From contig DATAJP010000002.1 in assembly GCA_036262055.1 (NCBI GenBank), forward strand, positions 516,177 through 580,176: DNA of 64,000 nt, written 5' to 3'. Each line of letters opens with the position of its first letter. The first letter of the stretch is position 1. A program made the translations under genes and the position numbers. This DNA comes from Ignavibacteria bacterium (GTDB lineage Bacteria; Bacteroidota; Ignavibacteria; Tepidaquicellales; Tepidaquicellaceae). Positions 25,320 to 34,083 of this stretch are shown here, in pieces. Below the pieces are notes generated by a model. That model had not been told where the DNA came from and did no database searches. It was given only the letters and a program-made list of their open reading frames with translations.

Positions 25320-25337
25320 TTATCCTGAGAATATTTT

Positions 25338-25688
25338 TTAATGTTCTTTTGGGTTTACAAGCTGAAACCAGTTGCCGTCAGGGTCGGTGAAGGTCAGGCA
25401 TCTGTCCGACCCATCGGTTCCCTTAAATACGAGTCCGCGTTCCTTAAGTTGCTTTGCTTTTTCATCAAGATTATCAGTATATAAAACCAATCCGAAAGAA
25501 CTTTCCTGATAATTTTTTTCTCTATTTGTTTCTTTGCCGGGTCTGAACAGGATTAAAATTTCGTCTGATTTAACCCAGATAAACTTATCACCCTGGTTTT
25601 CAACAAGCTCAAAACCAAGTACATCGCAGTAAAACTTCATTGAAACTAAAGGTTCTTTTACAAATAATTCTATGTGTCCCGCTTCCAT
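25338..25688 (-). CDS. VOC-family protein (glyoxalase/bleomycin-resistance fold)
   Basis: 116 aa covering one VOC unit: 'HIELFVKEPLVSMKFYCDVLGFELVENQGD' (metal-ligand His/Glu type N-terminus), 'GLVLYTDNLDEKAKQLKERG' and 'DGSDRCLTFTDPDGNWFQLV' (C-terminal metal Glu is replaced by Gln). Cytosolic. Reaction unknown; the family includes glyoxalases, dioxygenases and drug-binding proteins. Second VOC gene within 1 kb, the other being frameshifted. Confidence 0.85.
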   Translation of the reverse strand: MEAGHIELFVKEPLVSMKFYCDVLGFELVENQGDKFIWVKSDEILILFRPGKETNREKNYQESSFGLVLYTDNLDEKAKQLKERGLVFKGTDGSDRCLTFTDPDGNWFQLVNPKEH

Positions 25689-25776
25689 TTTTCTAAATTA
25701 GAACGATAAAATAAATTAATCATTTTTGATAAACAAATCTTAAATATGGGCAATGCTTAATTTTAGAATTATAGGA

Positions 25777-25820
25777 ATAAAAAAAATCCTTCGTTTCTTA
25801 TTCACAAGAATCGAAGGATT
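25777..25820 (-). terminator. Rho-independent terminator (minus strand)
   Basis: Stem AATCCTTCG/CGAAGGATT (25785-25793 with 25812-25820), 18-nt loop, followed on the minus strand by a run of eight T. There is no T-run on the plus-strand side. It lies about 90 bp upstream of the VOC gene and about 200 bp downstream of a separate terminator, so it must end a short independent transcript or act as an attenuator for the VOC gene. Confidence 0.7.
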
Positions 25821-25940
25821 TGTATGGGGGATGAAGGAATTACTAATGAGAAGTTAAAACTGCTGATTTGTTTTTCTAATCGCCGAATCTATATAAAATA
25901 TTAGTTTTTTCATAAATTTTAAACGTCGTAGTATTTGCTA
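25777..25940 (-). ncRNA. Candidate short transcript or small RNA
   Basis: Between two minus-strand terminators lies a stretch with its own promoter-like pair and a 3' terminator, predicted length about 160 nt. It contains a 20-codon frame (25854-25913, MKKLIFYIDSAIRKTNQQF) without a ribosome binding site. The gap 25689-26088 has no longer gene. An inverted repeat GTCGTAG/CTACGAC (25925-25931 with 25938-25944) covers the expected start of transcription. Speculative: no homology was recognised. Confidence 0.3.
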
Positions 25941-25945
25941 CGACA

Positions 25946-25974
25946 AATATGGTATAATTTATTTTAAATGTCAA
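25946..25974 (-). promoter_or_regulatory. Promoter-like -35/-10 pair
   Basis: On the minus strand, TTGACA (25969-25974), a 17-bp spacer, then CATATT (25946-25951). The -35 is a perfect sigma70-type hexamer and the -10 matches four of six. Bacteroidota-type primary sigma factors prefer other hexamers, so activity is uncertain. Confidence 0.3.
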
Positions 25975-26021
25975 GAGGATAAATAATGGAAAAATTATTG
26001 CTATTATCTAAGAAAAGTGTC

Positions 26022-26054
26022 AAAAAAATAAGGGTTTCAGTTATTTTGAAACCC
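26022..26054 (-). terminator. Rho-independent terminator of the M23 peptidase gene
   Basis: Stem GGGTTTCA/TGAAACCC (26032-26039 with 26047-26054), 7-nt loop, followed on the minus strand by TTATTTTTTT. It lies 35 bp after the stop codon of the M23 peptidase gene. Confidence 0.8.
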
Positions 26055-26088
26055 TCATTTTATATTACGAAAAATTATTAAATAAAGT

Positions 26089-26874
26089 TTAACCTACCTG
26101 TTTTGCTTTAACAAGTTCCTTATAATAATTGTGCGGCTGGGGAAGTTTATCAATTATTTTAAACATTCCAAGATGAAGGTGTGTCGGTGAGCGTGATTCA
26201 AATGCATTTCCTGTTCTTCCGACTGTTGCGATTTTATCTCCGGGCTTTACTAAATCGCCAACATCAACAAATATTTCATTATTGTGCGCATAATAAAAAA
26301 CGGATTGAGTAACCGGGTCATATACCCAAATAAATTTTCCGCCTTTTGATTTATCGCCAAGCATCCAGCTTTCTTTTGTAGATACAACAATTCCGCCCGA
26401 TAAAGATAAAACATTTACCGGCTGGTTCGTACGGTCATCAAGGTTATCCTGGTTCTTATCGAAGATAAAAATATCATGCGCGGGATGTCCTGAATATTTT
26501 CCTTCAAGAAAATCCGATTTATTTGATTTGAAACCGTTTCCGTTTTTTCCGCCAATCTGATCAGGACCATATCCCTGAAGGGGAAACACCCAGTCTTCAT
26601 AAGAATATAATTTTTCAGACCTGGCATTATAAAAATCTTCAGTGTCTTTGAGAAGTGATTCTATTTTTTGGGCAGCTACTTCTTTATCAATTAAACCGAG
26701 CTTGTACTGCGCGATCGCAAGATTAAAATTAAAGTATATTAAATAAAAATCCTGACGTTTTTCTTTTTCAAGCTCTTCGGTTTCCTTTTCACCTGCAGCG
26801 TTATATGTTTCGTTTTTTCCTGAACAGCTTAAGAAAATTAGCGTTATCAATAAAATAAAAATTCCGTTTTTCAT
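26089..26874 (-). CDS. M23-family (LytM) metallopeptidase lipoprotein
   Basis: 261 aa. Lipobox 'LIFLSC' (Cys about 17), a charged helical linker (about 28-95), then a LytM fold (about 130-255). The zinc ligands appear as H-x-x-x-D in 'GHPAHDIFIF' and H-x-H in 'PTHLHLGMF', with 'VDVGDLVKPGDKIATVGRTGN' typical of M23. The usual first motif HxGxD reads HPAHD, a variation also seen in active members. Expected to cut peptidoglycan cross-bridges at the outer or inner membrane. A good terminator follows. Confidence 0.88.
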   Translation of the reverse strand: MKNGIFILLITLIFLSCSGKNETYNAAGEKETEELEKEKRQDFYLIYFNFNLAIAQYKLGLIDKEVAAQKIESLLKDTEDFYNARSEKLYSYEDWVFPLQGYGPDQIGGKNGNGFKSNKSDFLEGKYSGHPAHDIFIFDKNQDNLDDRTNQPVNVLSLSGGIVVSTKESWMLGDKSKGGKFIWVYDPVTQSVFYYAHNNEIFVDVGDLVKPGDKIATVGRTGNAFESRSPTHLHLGMFKIIDKLPQPHNYYKELVKAKQVG

Positions 26875-26962
26875 AGTTTGTTTTCATATTTTGTCTGAGC
26901 ATATAAATATTAAACTATAAAAAACGGAATAAAGTTTTATGAATTATTTAAGAAAACAGAAT

Positions 26963-28483
26963 TTATTTACCTGCTTCGAGATAAACCTGATTAATGAAGT
27001 CATCCCACTTAGAGCTAAAATGCGCATAGGCATTTTGTTTTTCACCGGCATCCATTGAGCTGTATTCTATCGAGTTTAATGCAAGACGTTTTAATTGACG
27101 CAGGTCAAGCTCCCATGCCATGAACGCAGACCAGAAGTCATAACTCAATCCATCGTAATTAAAAATCAGCGGGTCATCCGAGCTTATTGTAACCGGAAGA
27201 CCACGGTTTATATATTCGGATGCAGGGTGCATTCTTAAATTTTCTACATAGCCTAGTATCTGGTTGCTGAGCGGGCAAACCTCGAGAGCAATGTTATTTG
27301 TTTTCACCACATCAACAAGCGAAGGAAACCTGAACAAATTTATTCCGTGTCCGATTCTTTTTGTTCTCAAAGCAATTGCATCATATAAATTAAAATCATC
27401 AGGCAGTGTGCTTTCACCGTCATGGAAATAAAACGGAATATCCGTTCCCATCTGCTGCGCTATTTCGCTTGCATTAAGAAATTGCTCTGCAAAAAATTCT
27501 GTTGTGTGTCCTTTATCTTCCTCGCCGACCAAATCATACCCAACAACTACATTCGGATATTTCTGCCGTAGGTCGGTTGCCGTCTGCAAACTTGCTGCAA
27601 TTTGTTCCTGCGTTTTGCCGCGCCAGTCACTGTAAATAATTTTATATGAAAAATACGGATACTTCATTCTGCTCATCTCTGCTGCGGTTTTATAAACAGT
27701 CAGTACATCTTCTTTTGTGTATTGCTTGCCGGTTAAGTCATACAGTCCGCCAAGTGACGTCCGTACCTCAATATGATACACTCCGTCTGCAAGCAGTGAA
27801 TCAAAAGCCGTTGTAAGAAATTTTGTAAATACAGGATAATAAGAAACGATACCGCCGATTCTGGTGAAAATCTGTTCGAAGTCAACCCAGATTACGGAGC
27901 TTCTGTCATCCTGCTCGCCAAAAGTTAAAAGGTCAAGAAGCTTCTGGTCAAAATTTGAATCCTGCGCCCGCAGTTTTTCAAGAGATTCCCAGCCGGCAGG
28001 AGCTTCACCCGGTTTGAAAAACTGAAGCTGGCCATAAACATTATTTTGCGAAGTCGGCTGAGTGTACATATAACAGTCTGGCATGTATGATGCAACTTTC
28101 ACTAACCACTCGGCAGAACCCATTGCCGAGCTGTGAACATGAAGAAGTCCGCCTTTAGGCATTCGCTTTATGATACCGTAAATTCTTGATGTGTCAATCA
28201 TTCTCCGGTTTTTATAAAAATAATTAGCCGGCGGAAAATTTTTTCCTGCAGATTGAATAAATCCCTGCTGAAGGGATTTTAAGTAATTATTAACCTTCAG
28301 CTCTTTCTCATTCAGCACAATCTCGCTGCCAAGACGCAATGCATCATCGGTTTTTACATATAAAGCTTTTTGCTTTTCATAATATTCGCGAAGGTCATCG
28401 TCCTGAGAAAAAACAGGTGCGGAGAAAAACTGAGCAAAAACCAAAACAAAAAAAACTGAAAAAGCTAATGAAAGGTTTTTCAT
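26963..28483 (-). CDS. Secreted adenosine deaminase-like protein (ADGF/ADA2 type)
   Basis: 506 aa with a signal peptide (1-26). TIM-barrel amidohydrolase of the adenosine deaminase superfamily. 'MPKGGLLHVHSSAM' gives the HxH metal ligands, 'FYFHDGES' carries a zinc His and a following Glu, 'RIGHGINLF' the catalytic His region, and 'SSDDPLIF' the terminal Asp ligands. The long N-terminal part before the barrel (about 110 aa) and export signal are features of the growth-factor-like ADGF/ADA2/CECR1 family rather than the cytosolic Add enzyme. It would deaminate extracellular or periplasmic adenosine to inosine; substrate inferred. Separate transcription unit. Confidence 0.85.
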   Translation of the reverse strand: MKNLSLAFSVFFVLVFAQFFSAPVFSQDDDLREYYEKQKALYVKTDDALRLGSEIVLNEKELKVNNYLKSLQQGFIQSAGKNFPPANYFYKNRRMIDTSRIYGIIKRMPKGGLLHVHSSAMGSAEWLVKVASYMPDCYMYTQPTSQNNVYGQLQFFKPGEAPAGWESLEKLRAQDSNFDQKLLDLLTFGEQDDRSSVIWVDFEQIFTRIGGIVSYYPVFTKFLTTAFDSLLADGVYHIEVRTSLGGLYDLTGKQYTKEDVLTVYKTAAEMSRMKYPYFSYKIIYSDWRGKTQEQIAASLQTATDLRQKYPNVVVGYDLVGEEDKGHTTEFFAEQFLNASEIAQQMGTDIPFYFHDGESTLPDDFNLYDAIALRTKRIGHGINLFRFPSLVDVVKTNNIALEVCPLSNQILGYVENLRMHPASEYINRGLPVTISSDDPLIFNYDGLSYDFWSAFMAWELDLRQLKRLALNSIEYSSMDAGEKQNAYAHFSSKWDDFINQVYLEAGK

Positions 28484-28513
28484 AATGAGAATGTTATTTT
28501 AGAATTATTATAT

Positions 28514-28550
28514 ATTCCCCCTTAATAAAGGGGGATAAAGGGGGTTGTTT
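28514..28550. repeat. Dispersed repeat, family D
   Basis: ATTCCCCCTTAATAAAGGGGGATAAAGGGGGTTGTTT-type copy between the deaminase and the next minus-strand gene. Confidence 0.8.
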
Positions 28551-28580
28551 AAAATTTCATTTTTCCTGCCAACTTGTTGC

Positions 28581-29060
28581 CTATTTACATTTTAAATTTG
28601 TGCTTGTATAAAGCTGCTTTAAATAAGTTAGTAAGGGTTCAATTTTTTTTGCGGTCTCGGAAGAACGGTAATCATACTGCGCGCCTTCGAACTCCGTGCG
28701 GAAATATCCCCGTGTTGACTCTATGTTAATTTTTATTTTTTTATAGCTTGCGGGCGATAATATGTTATACAACTCAATTGTATTTTTTAAAAAATCATTT
28801 TTGATAATTAAATTTTTTAGTTCATCTCTTAATTCTTTTGTAAGGTCGCATTCAATAATGGTTTTCTCCCTGTTCTTCAATTTTCCTGTATAAGATTCGG
28901 AAAATTTTATGAAATTATTTTCCACTGTTATTTCTTTAATCGTTGCATAGGAATCTTTTCCTTTTTCTCCTTCTTCAAGATAAACGGTAACTTTGCTGAT
29001 TTCCTGCGCGGTCGCAACACTGCTGACAAAAAATAAAAACATTATTAAAATTTTTCTCAT
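28581..29060 (-). CDS. Hypothetical exported protein
   Basis: 159 aa, not recognised. Signal peptide MRKILIMFLFFVSSVATA, then 'EISKVTVYLEEGEKGKDSYATIKEITVENNFIKFSE' and 'EPLLTYLKQLY'. Strand-rich with one amphipathic region. It is coupled by a 4-bp overlap to the DUF3667 gene upstream. A repeat of family D lies after its stop. Confidence 0.65.
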   Translation of the reverse strand: MRKILIMFLFFVSSVATAQEISKVTVYLEEGEKGKDSYATIKEITVENNFIKFSESYTGKLKNREKTIIECDLTKELRDELKNLIIKNDFLKNTIELYNILSPASYKKIKINIESTRGYFRTEFEGAQYDYRSSETAKKIEPLLTYLKQLYTSTNLKCK

Positions 29061-29797
29061 GGCTTATAAAAGAATAAATAAAATGTTCCAAACATTAAAG
29101 CTCCATGAATCACATAAAAAAGCGCTATGCACAGAAACCCTTTTAAAAACATCCAAACACTTCTGAACTTAAAAAACTGTGCAAAGGCATAATAATAATA
29201 AATCATCCATAATAATGTAAAACCCATCATAATAAAGGTTAAATAAGGTCTCCAGATTATTACAAGGGGAATAATAATAACGACATACATAACGCTTCTT
29301 TGTCCCGCATAAAAAGTATTCATAATTAAATTTTCAGCATAATTATATCCCGATTTCCAAAAGAAGATACGTGTAAACAAAGCAAAAAGAGGCACACTAA
29401 GAAACATTATTATGTTAATATACTTGTAAATAAAAGTATTAAATTGTGAGAAGAATAATGCTCTTCCATGCAAATTTACCGTAGTTGTCGAAATTACCGA
29501 TTCCATAACATGAAACTGAATCGTGGCAAATGCTGCTATTGCAGTCATGATAATAAGAAACTGTATGGGGTTAAAATATCTCTTTCTTTGGCCGGCAATA
29601 TAATTGCGGACTGTTTCACCGGGTTTGGTAAATAAATCGGGAATTAATTTAAGCAGTCCTTTATCTGCGTGAGTGAATGTGTGGACAGCTTCGTGGAAGA
29701 TGTGTTTTAATGAAAATCTATGAGTGTCGGCGGTCTGCCCGCAGTTGTTGCAATAATTTCCCTGAAATTCGTTACCGCAGTTTTGGCAGACCGTCAT
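29057..29797 (-). CDS. DUF3667 membrane protein with zinc ribbon
   Basis: 246 aa from the ATG at 29795-29797 (MTVCQNCGNEFQGNYCNNCG), which starts exactly with the zinc ribbon; a TTG 45 bp upstream is possible but less family-like. After the CxxC...CxxC ribbon comes the DUF3667 signature 'FSLKHIFHEAVHTFTHADKGLLKLIPDLFTKPGETVRNYIAGQRKRYFNPIQF' in pieces, then about five TM helices. A Bacteroidota-enriched inner-membrane family of unknown function. Confidence 0.88.
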   Translation of the reverse strand: MTVCQNCGNEFQGNYCNNCGQTADTHRFSLKHIFHEAVHTFTHADKGLLKLIPDLFTKPGETVRNYIAGQRKRYFNPIQFLIIMTAIAAFATIQFHVMESVISTTTVNLHGRALFFSQFNTFIYKYINIIMFLSVPLFALFTRIFFWKSGYNYAENLIMNTFYAGQRSVMYVVIIIPLVIIWRPYLTFIMMGFTLLWMIYYYYAFAQFFKFRSVWMFLKGFLCIALFYVIHGALMFGTFYLFFYKP

Positions 29798-29889
29798 TGA
29801 TTGTTTTAAATAGTTTTGTTTGAACGAAAATAATGTTTTCAATCAAACATAACTACCCATCTTTTAAGGCAGATAAACCGCGCAGATAT

Positions 29890-30393
29890 TTAAAACAATT
29901 TAACTTTTGTTTTTCTAAACTGACTGCCGTCGAAGAAGTCTCCCATCAATGTTTCTCCGCGTACCATTAAATACGGCTTCTTGACGCTTTCGGGCACCTC
30001 GAAAACAAAATATGTAACCTCACTTTCATAAGGCTTTGTTTCGTGCTGTTCCTTGAACCTGAACGGCTCTATTCTGTTCAGCGTTTTCTGATGCTCAACC
30101 GAGTTTTCATAAGTATTCCCGTTTTCATCAATTATGTATGCAATCGAATTATTCCACAGATGGTCAACTTTTTTTGCCCGGTTATCAACCTTAAACTTTA
30201 CGACATAAAAATTTCCCTTCGGCTTGAAAACTACCGAGCCGTCGAATATCGAATCCATCGTAAAATATCCCGGCACGGAATAAAAAAAATCATCATGCTG
30301 GATTTCTTCGTTAAGCCCTATTTCTTTTTCATTGGCTGAGCATGAAATTATAAATAAAGCGGCAAGTAAAAATATATATTTTAATTTATTCAT
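29890..30393 (-). CDS. DUF4352-like lipoprotein
   Basis: 167 aa. Lipobox 'LFIISC' (Cys about 18). The mature domain reads 'DDFFYSVPGYF', 'GNFYVVKFKVDNRAKKVDHLWNNSIAYIIDENGNTYENS' in pieces, and 'EVTYFVFEVPESVKKPYLMV', which is the Ig-like DUF4352 pattern (a telobox-like extracellular module). It lies 4 bp after the winged-helix regulator gene and is the last of a three-gene unit. Confidence 0.78.
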   Translation of the reverse strand: MNKLKYIFLLAALFIISCSANEKEIGLNEEIQHDDFFYSVPGYFTMDSIFDGSVVFKPKGNFYVVKFKVDNRAKKVDHLWNNSIAYIIDENGNTYENSVEHQKTLNRIEPFRFKEQHETKPYESEVTYFVFEVPESVKKPYLMVRGETLMGDFFDGSQFRKTKVKLF

Positions 30394-30397
30394 AAAA

Positions 30398-30697
30398 TTA
30401 AGTATGATTCTTAATTAATTTTTCAAGAGCCGACAGGTGCTCTTTGAATGTTTTTCTGCCGGTCTCTGTGATCAGATAGCTTGTATTGGTTTTTTTCCCC
30501 ACAAACTTCTTTTTTATTTTTATGAGCTTCTCTTTTTCAAGAGCGTTTATGTGGCTCGCAAGATTTCCGTCGGTAACGTCGAGCATCTCTTTGAGCGTAT
30601 TAAAATCCGTTCCGTCATTGACGGCAAGTATCGACATTATGCCGAGCCTCACCCTGCTTTCGAAAATTTTATTAATATTGTCTATTATTTCTTTCAT
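30398..30697 (-). CDS. Winged-helix transcriptional regulator (HTH_34-like)
   Basis: 99 aa, one winged-helix domain: 'FESRVRLGIMSILAVNDGTDFNTLKEMLDVTDGNLASHINALEKEKLIKIKKKF' in pieces, followed by the wing and 'YLITETGRKTFKEHLSALEKLI'. 'TDGNLASHINALE' is the recognition helix region typical of the MarR/ArsR-related HTH_34 family. It lies between a membrane protein gene (12-bp gap) and a lipoprotein gene (4-bp gap), so it probably regulates this operon. Confidence 0.88.
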   Translation of the reverse strand: MKEIIDNINKIFESRVRLGIMSILAVNDGTDFNTLKEMLDVTDGNLASHINALEKEKLIKIKKKFVGKKTNTSYLITETGRKTFKEHLSALEKLIKNHT

Positions 30698-30709
30698 CGG
30701 AATTGCAAA

Positions 30710-31327
30710 TCATCTTTCATATTTATAATACATTATCGCTCCATAGATAATGTTCAGGATGCCGAAGCCGGTTCCCCACAGCCACAGGCTGTACGGCGTG
30801 AGAACTGCTGCCATTAAGCCGATGATTATTTCTATAATTCCCAGCCAGCTCATTTCTTCAAACGTATATTTCCCGGCATTGACAAGCGCTAACCCGTAAA
30901 AAATAAGAGTCGTAGGAATAATTAAATCGAATACTCCCTGCATCAGAATAATCAGAGAAAACATTCCGCCTGTTGCAAGCGGAATTATCAAGTTTAATGT
31001 CATTTTCCTGCCCGATATATCTTTGATGTTCAGACCTTTGAGCTTTGCCTTTCTGTATGAAAAAAATACCACAACTATTCCTGCAGCAGTGAGCGTAAGC
31101 ATTGCAACAACCATAAGAAACATAACAAGCTCTTTCTTCTGAGCAAGTGTGATGCGGTATAAATCGGGATACTCGGATATTTTAATGAATGAAATCACGA
31201 ACGCAACCAGCCCTATTATGCCTGCGCCGATTCCCGATAACCCGCTTATGGAGCTGAACGTCGATGAACGCTCCATAAGGTTTTTTATTCCCGATATATC
31301 TTCCAGTAATTCTTTTTGTTTATCCAT
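30710..31327 (-). CDS. Integral membrane protein, partner of the winged-helix regulator
   Basis: 205 aa from ATG 31325-31327 (MDKQKELLEDISGIKNLMERSS). The frame is open 10 codons further up, but the N-terminal cytosolic helix 'MDKQKELLEDISGIKNLMERSS' looks like the natural start. Five or six TM helices: about 33-52, 70-95, 115-138, 140-160 and 165-195. In Bacteroidota such proteins often precede a small HTH_34 regulator. Function unknown; sensing or anti-regulator roles are guesses. Confidence 0.75.
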   Translation of the reverse strand: MDKQKELLEDISGIKNLMERSSTFSSISGLSGIGAGIIGLVAFVISFIKISEYPDLYRITLAQKKELVMFLMVVAMLTLTAAGIVVVFFSYRKAKLKGLNIKDISGRKMTLNLIIPLATGGMFSLIILMQGVFDLIIPTTLIFYGLALVNAGKYTFEEMSWLGIIEIIIGLMAAVLTPYSLWLWGTGFGILNIIYGAIMYYKYER

Positions 31328-31411
31328 TTTAATAAAAATTTCTGTGATAAAAAGCACTTTGTATTACAAAGTTAATAATTAAAAAATTTTATGTCAAGGA
31401 ACTTGCTTAAA

Positions 31412-31443
31412 ATAAAAAGGACGGTCAATGCCGTCCTTTTTTA
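31412..31443. terminator. Bidirectional terminator
   Basis: AAAAAGGACGG (31414-31424), loop tcaatg, CCGTCCTTTTTT (31431-31442): an 11-bp stem with A/T tracts on both sides. It ends the TonB-type receptor gene and isolates the regulator operon. Confidence 0.85.
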
Positions 31444-31468
31444 TGCTCGAAATAAATGTTAAGTACTT

Positions 31469-33922
31469 TTAAAACCCGAAGCCGTCGTTGCCCGGTTGCT
31501 GCTGCTCGGTCGGACGTCTTCTTCTGGTCGGTTTATTATCTTTGTAATTTCCGAACCTGTAAGTAAGATTGAAAAAAGCCGTTCTTGAATCTCTCTTGAA
31601 TGAAAGGTCTTCCCTGAAATTCCTGTCGTTGACAATGTTAACCTTAAAATTAAGCGTATTGAAAATATCGCTGAACCTGAAACCGAGTGTTAATCTTTTG
31701 TCAAAGAAATCTTTGCTGATGGATGCATCGAAAGACTGGAACGGGTCGAGGTTTCCCTGCGGAAAAGTAATTTTTCCCGAATAGAAATAAGAAAGCATCA
31801 GGTTAAAATATTCCGGCAAGTTTAACATAGCGCTTGCTCTTCCGCTCCAGGTTGAGTTGCTGTTGGCAAGTCCCGGAGATAAATTCTGCGCATCTGATTT
31901 TGTCTCAAAATAACTTAAGCTTCCGTTAAGATTCAGGAATGGAAACACCTGAGAGTTAACAATAAGCTCGCCGCCGTAAGATTCTTCCTTTGCGTAGTTT
32001 GCAAAAGTTACTTCCGCAACGTTGCTATCGAGAAGCACTCTCACACGCTGAATTAAATCCGTCGTTCTTCTGTAAAAAATCGAAGGGGTGATTGTCGTTG
32101 TGTTTAAATATTTTATGAAGCTGAGCTCAACAGAGTTTGTATATTGGGGTTTTAAGTTCGGGTTTCCCGAAAAATAATTCTGAGGGTCGGATGCCTGCTT
32201 GAATGGATTCAATGCCCATGACTGCGGACGCTGAATTCTTCTGCTGTAGCTTAAAGAAAGTTCTTCGGTCTTTCCGAGTTTCTGCGACAGGCTTGCGCTC
32301 GGAAATAAATCAAAATAATTCTGGTCAAACTGCTGGTTTGTCGTTACAAGGTCGCCCTTTGTATTAGTCTGCTCACCCCTTAACCCCAGCACATATGAAA
32401 AATCCCCCATGCTTCCGGAATATGAAAGGTATGCGGCATAAACATTTTCTGTGTATTTGAATCTGTTCGTAAAATTAGGGTTTACTGCAAACTGATTTGT
32501 TGTGTAATTAAAATCGTTTGTTACATAATCTTTATCAATATCATTAATCGTTGTCTTTACGCCGGCTTCAAGCTTCATTGTTTCACTAAACGGATTCACA
32601 AGGTCTATTTGCCCTGTGAAGTTATTATTTTTTTCGTCATTTGTTTGCTGTCTGTTCAATGGGTCAGGAATAACGGGATTAATCGGGGTTTCCTTTGTGA
32701 AAGAATTTAAATCATCATCATTTCTTGAGAAAGTAAAATCCCCGGTCAGTGTTCTTTTTGTTTCTTTCCATTTTCTCTGATAATAAAAATTGGCGTCAAG
32801 CGTATATCCTTTTCTGTCCTCACCGCCGTCGGTTAAATATTCAGAAGTTGTTACGCCTGAGGTATTTTGCTGAAGTGAATTTCCCCTTGAATTTCTTCTG
32901 CCCTCACGGTTCATATAATTAGCAGATAAGCTCATTGTGTTAAGCTCATTCGGATTATAATCTATTCCGCCTTTTACAAAGTGGTTTGTATTTCTGCTAG
33001 TCGCTGAAGTATTCTGGTCTAAGTAATAAGCGCTTGGGTCAATGTAATTGTATCTTGTTACGTCACCTGTAACGGGAGTATTAAATCTTCTGAAATCATA
33101 ACTGCCGAATGCATTAATATCGCTTTTTCTAACATTCATATTAAGCGAACCCGTATATTTATCCTGTGTGCCTGCATTAAGCTGTAAGCTGCCGTTATAT
33201 CCGAGGTTATCGGATTTTTTTAATATAATATTTATGACACCCGAAACACCCTCAGCATCGAATTTTGCGCCCGGGTTTGTGATAAGCTCAATTGAGGCAA
33301 TCTGGTTAGCGGGTATCTGCTCGAGTATTGCGCTTCTGTTTTGTCCCTGCAAACCAAACGGTTTGCCGTCAACGGTAATCTTTACGTTTGTGCTTCCGCG
33401 CAAGCTTACGTTGCCGTCGTTATCAACCGACACCGAAGGAATATTTTTCAGAACGTCAACTGCAGAACCGCCCTGAGTAATCATTTGTCCCTCGACGTTA
33501 AAAACTTTTCTGTCGGCTTTGAATTCAATCGGGCTCTTCTCTGTTTCGACGACAATCTCTTCCGTTTCGGTAATGCCCGCGCGGAGTGAAATTGTGTTTA
33601 CATTTGCATTCGGTTTATCACTTGATACCGTTATTCCGCGAACGACCGCTGTTCCGTAACCAATCATATTCACCTCAAGCTTGTATGTTCCATACGGAAC
33701 ACCTGAAATAACAAACATACCGGCGGCATCGGTTGCTGCTCCGCCGATTTTTGATGAGTCGTTAGAATTAAACAAAGTAATTGTTGCATCCTGAACGGGT
33801 GTTTTTGTATCACGGTCAACAACCATTCCCGTTATGCTCCCTGTTTGTTGTGAAAAACCGGTTCCTGCCCCCATAAACACAAGAATCAAGAGTAATGCTA
33901 ATTTTTTGTAAATGTTATTCAT
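31469..33922 (-). CDS. TonB-dependent receptor-like outer-membrane beta-barrel protein
   Basis: 817 aa. Signal peptide, then a carboxypeptidase-regulatory-like domain (about 26-112, 'GSITGMVVDRDTKTPVQDATI'), a plug domain (about 125-225, 'QGGSAVDVLKNIPSVSVD' and 'SIELITNPGAKFDAEGVSGVINIIL'), and a long beta-barrel ending in 'FFNLTYRFGNYKDN' and a basic, Gly/Phe tail. This is the OMP_b-brl_3 layout common in Bacteroidota. A TonB box is not obvious. Substrate unknown. Isolated by a strong terminator downstream; no SusD-like partner, so it is not a polysaccharide-utilisation locus. Confidence 0.9.
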   Translation of the reverse strand: MNNIYKKLALLLILVFMGAGTGFSQQTGSITGMVVDRDTKTPVQDATITLFNSNDSSKIGGAATDAAGMFVISGVPYGTYKLEVNMIGYGTAVVRGITVSSDKPNANVNTISLRAGITETEEIVVETEKSPIEFKADRKVFNVEGQMITQGGSAVDVLKNIPSVSVDNDGNVSLRGSTNVKITVDGKPFGLQGQNRSAILEQIPANQIASIELITNPGAKFDAEGVSGVINIILKKSDNLGYNGSLQLNAGTQDKYTGSLNMNVRKSDINAFGSYDFRRFNTPVTGDVTRYNYIDPSAYYLDQNTSATSRNTNHFVKGGIDYNPNELNTMSLSANYMNREGRRNSRGNSLQQNTSGVTTSEYLTDGGEDRKGYTLDANFYYQRKWKETKRTLTGDFTFSRNDDDLNSFTKETPINPVIPDPLNRQQTNDEKNNNFTGQIDLVNPFSETMKLEAGVKTTINDIDKDYVTNDFNYTTNQFAVNPNFTNRFKYTENVYAAYLSYSGSMGDFSYVLGLRGEQTNTKGDLVTTNQQFDQNYFDLFPSASLSQKLGKTEELSLSYSRRIQRPQSWALNPFKQASDPQNYFSGNPNLKPQYTNSVELSFIKYLNTTTITPSIFYRRTTDLIQRVRVLLDSNVAEVTFANYAKEESYGGELIVNSQVFPFLNLNGSLSYFETKSDAQNLSPGLANSNSTWSGRASAMLNLPEYFNLMLSYFYSGKITFPQGNLDPFQSFDASISKDFFDKRLTLGFRFSDIFNTLNFKVNIVNDRNFREDLSFKRDSRTAFFNLTYRFGNYKDNKPTRRRRPTEQQQPGNDGFGF

Positions 33923-34083
33923 ATAATTAATAATTAAAATTTTGTCCCTTTTTGTAGTGTGATTTGTAAATTTCTCGGCGGAAATTTCTCTCCAGCTGTA
34001 TTATAGGTTTAGACGGAAAAAGGTCTTTAAATGTTGCATAAGTTCCCGAATTAACGATTTTTACCGTTTTATCATATCTCATA

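Noticed and set aside
25986-26081. 31-codon plus-strand ORF (MEKLLLLSKKSVKK...) with a fair ribosome binding site
   Set aside because: It runs across the minus-strand terminator of the M23 gene and has no recognisable feature.
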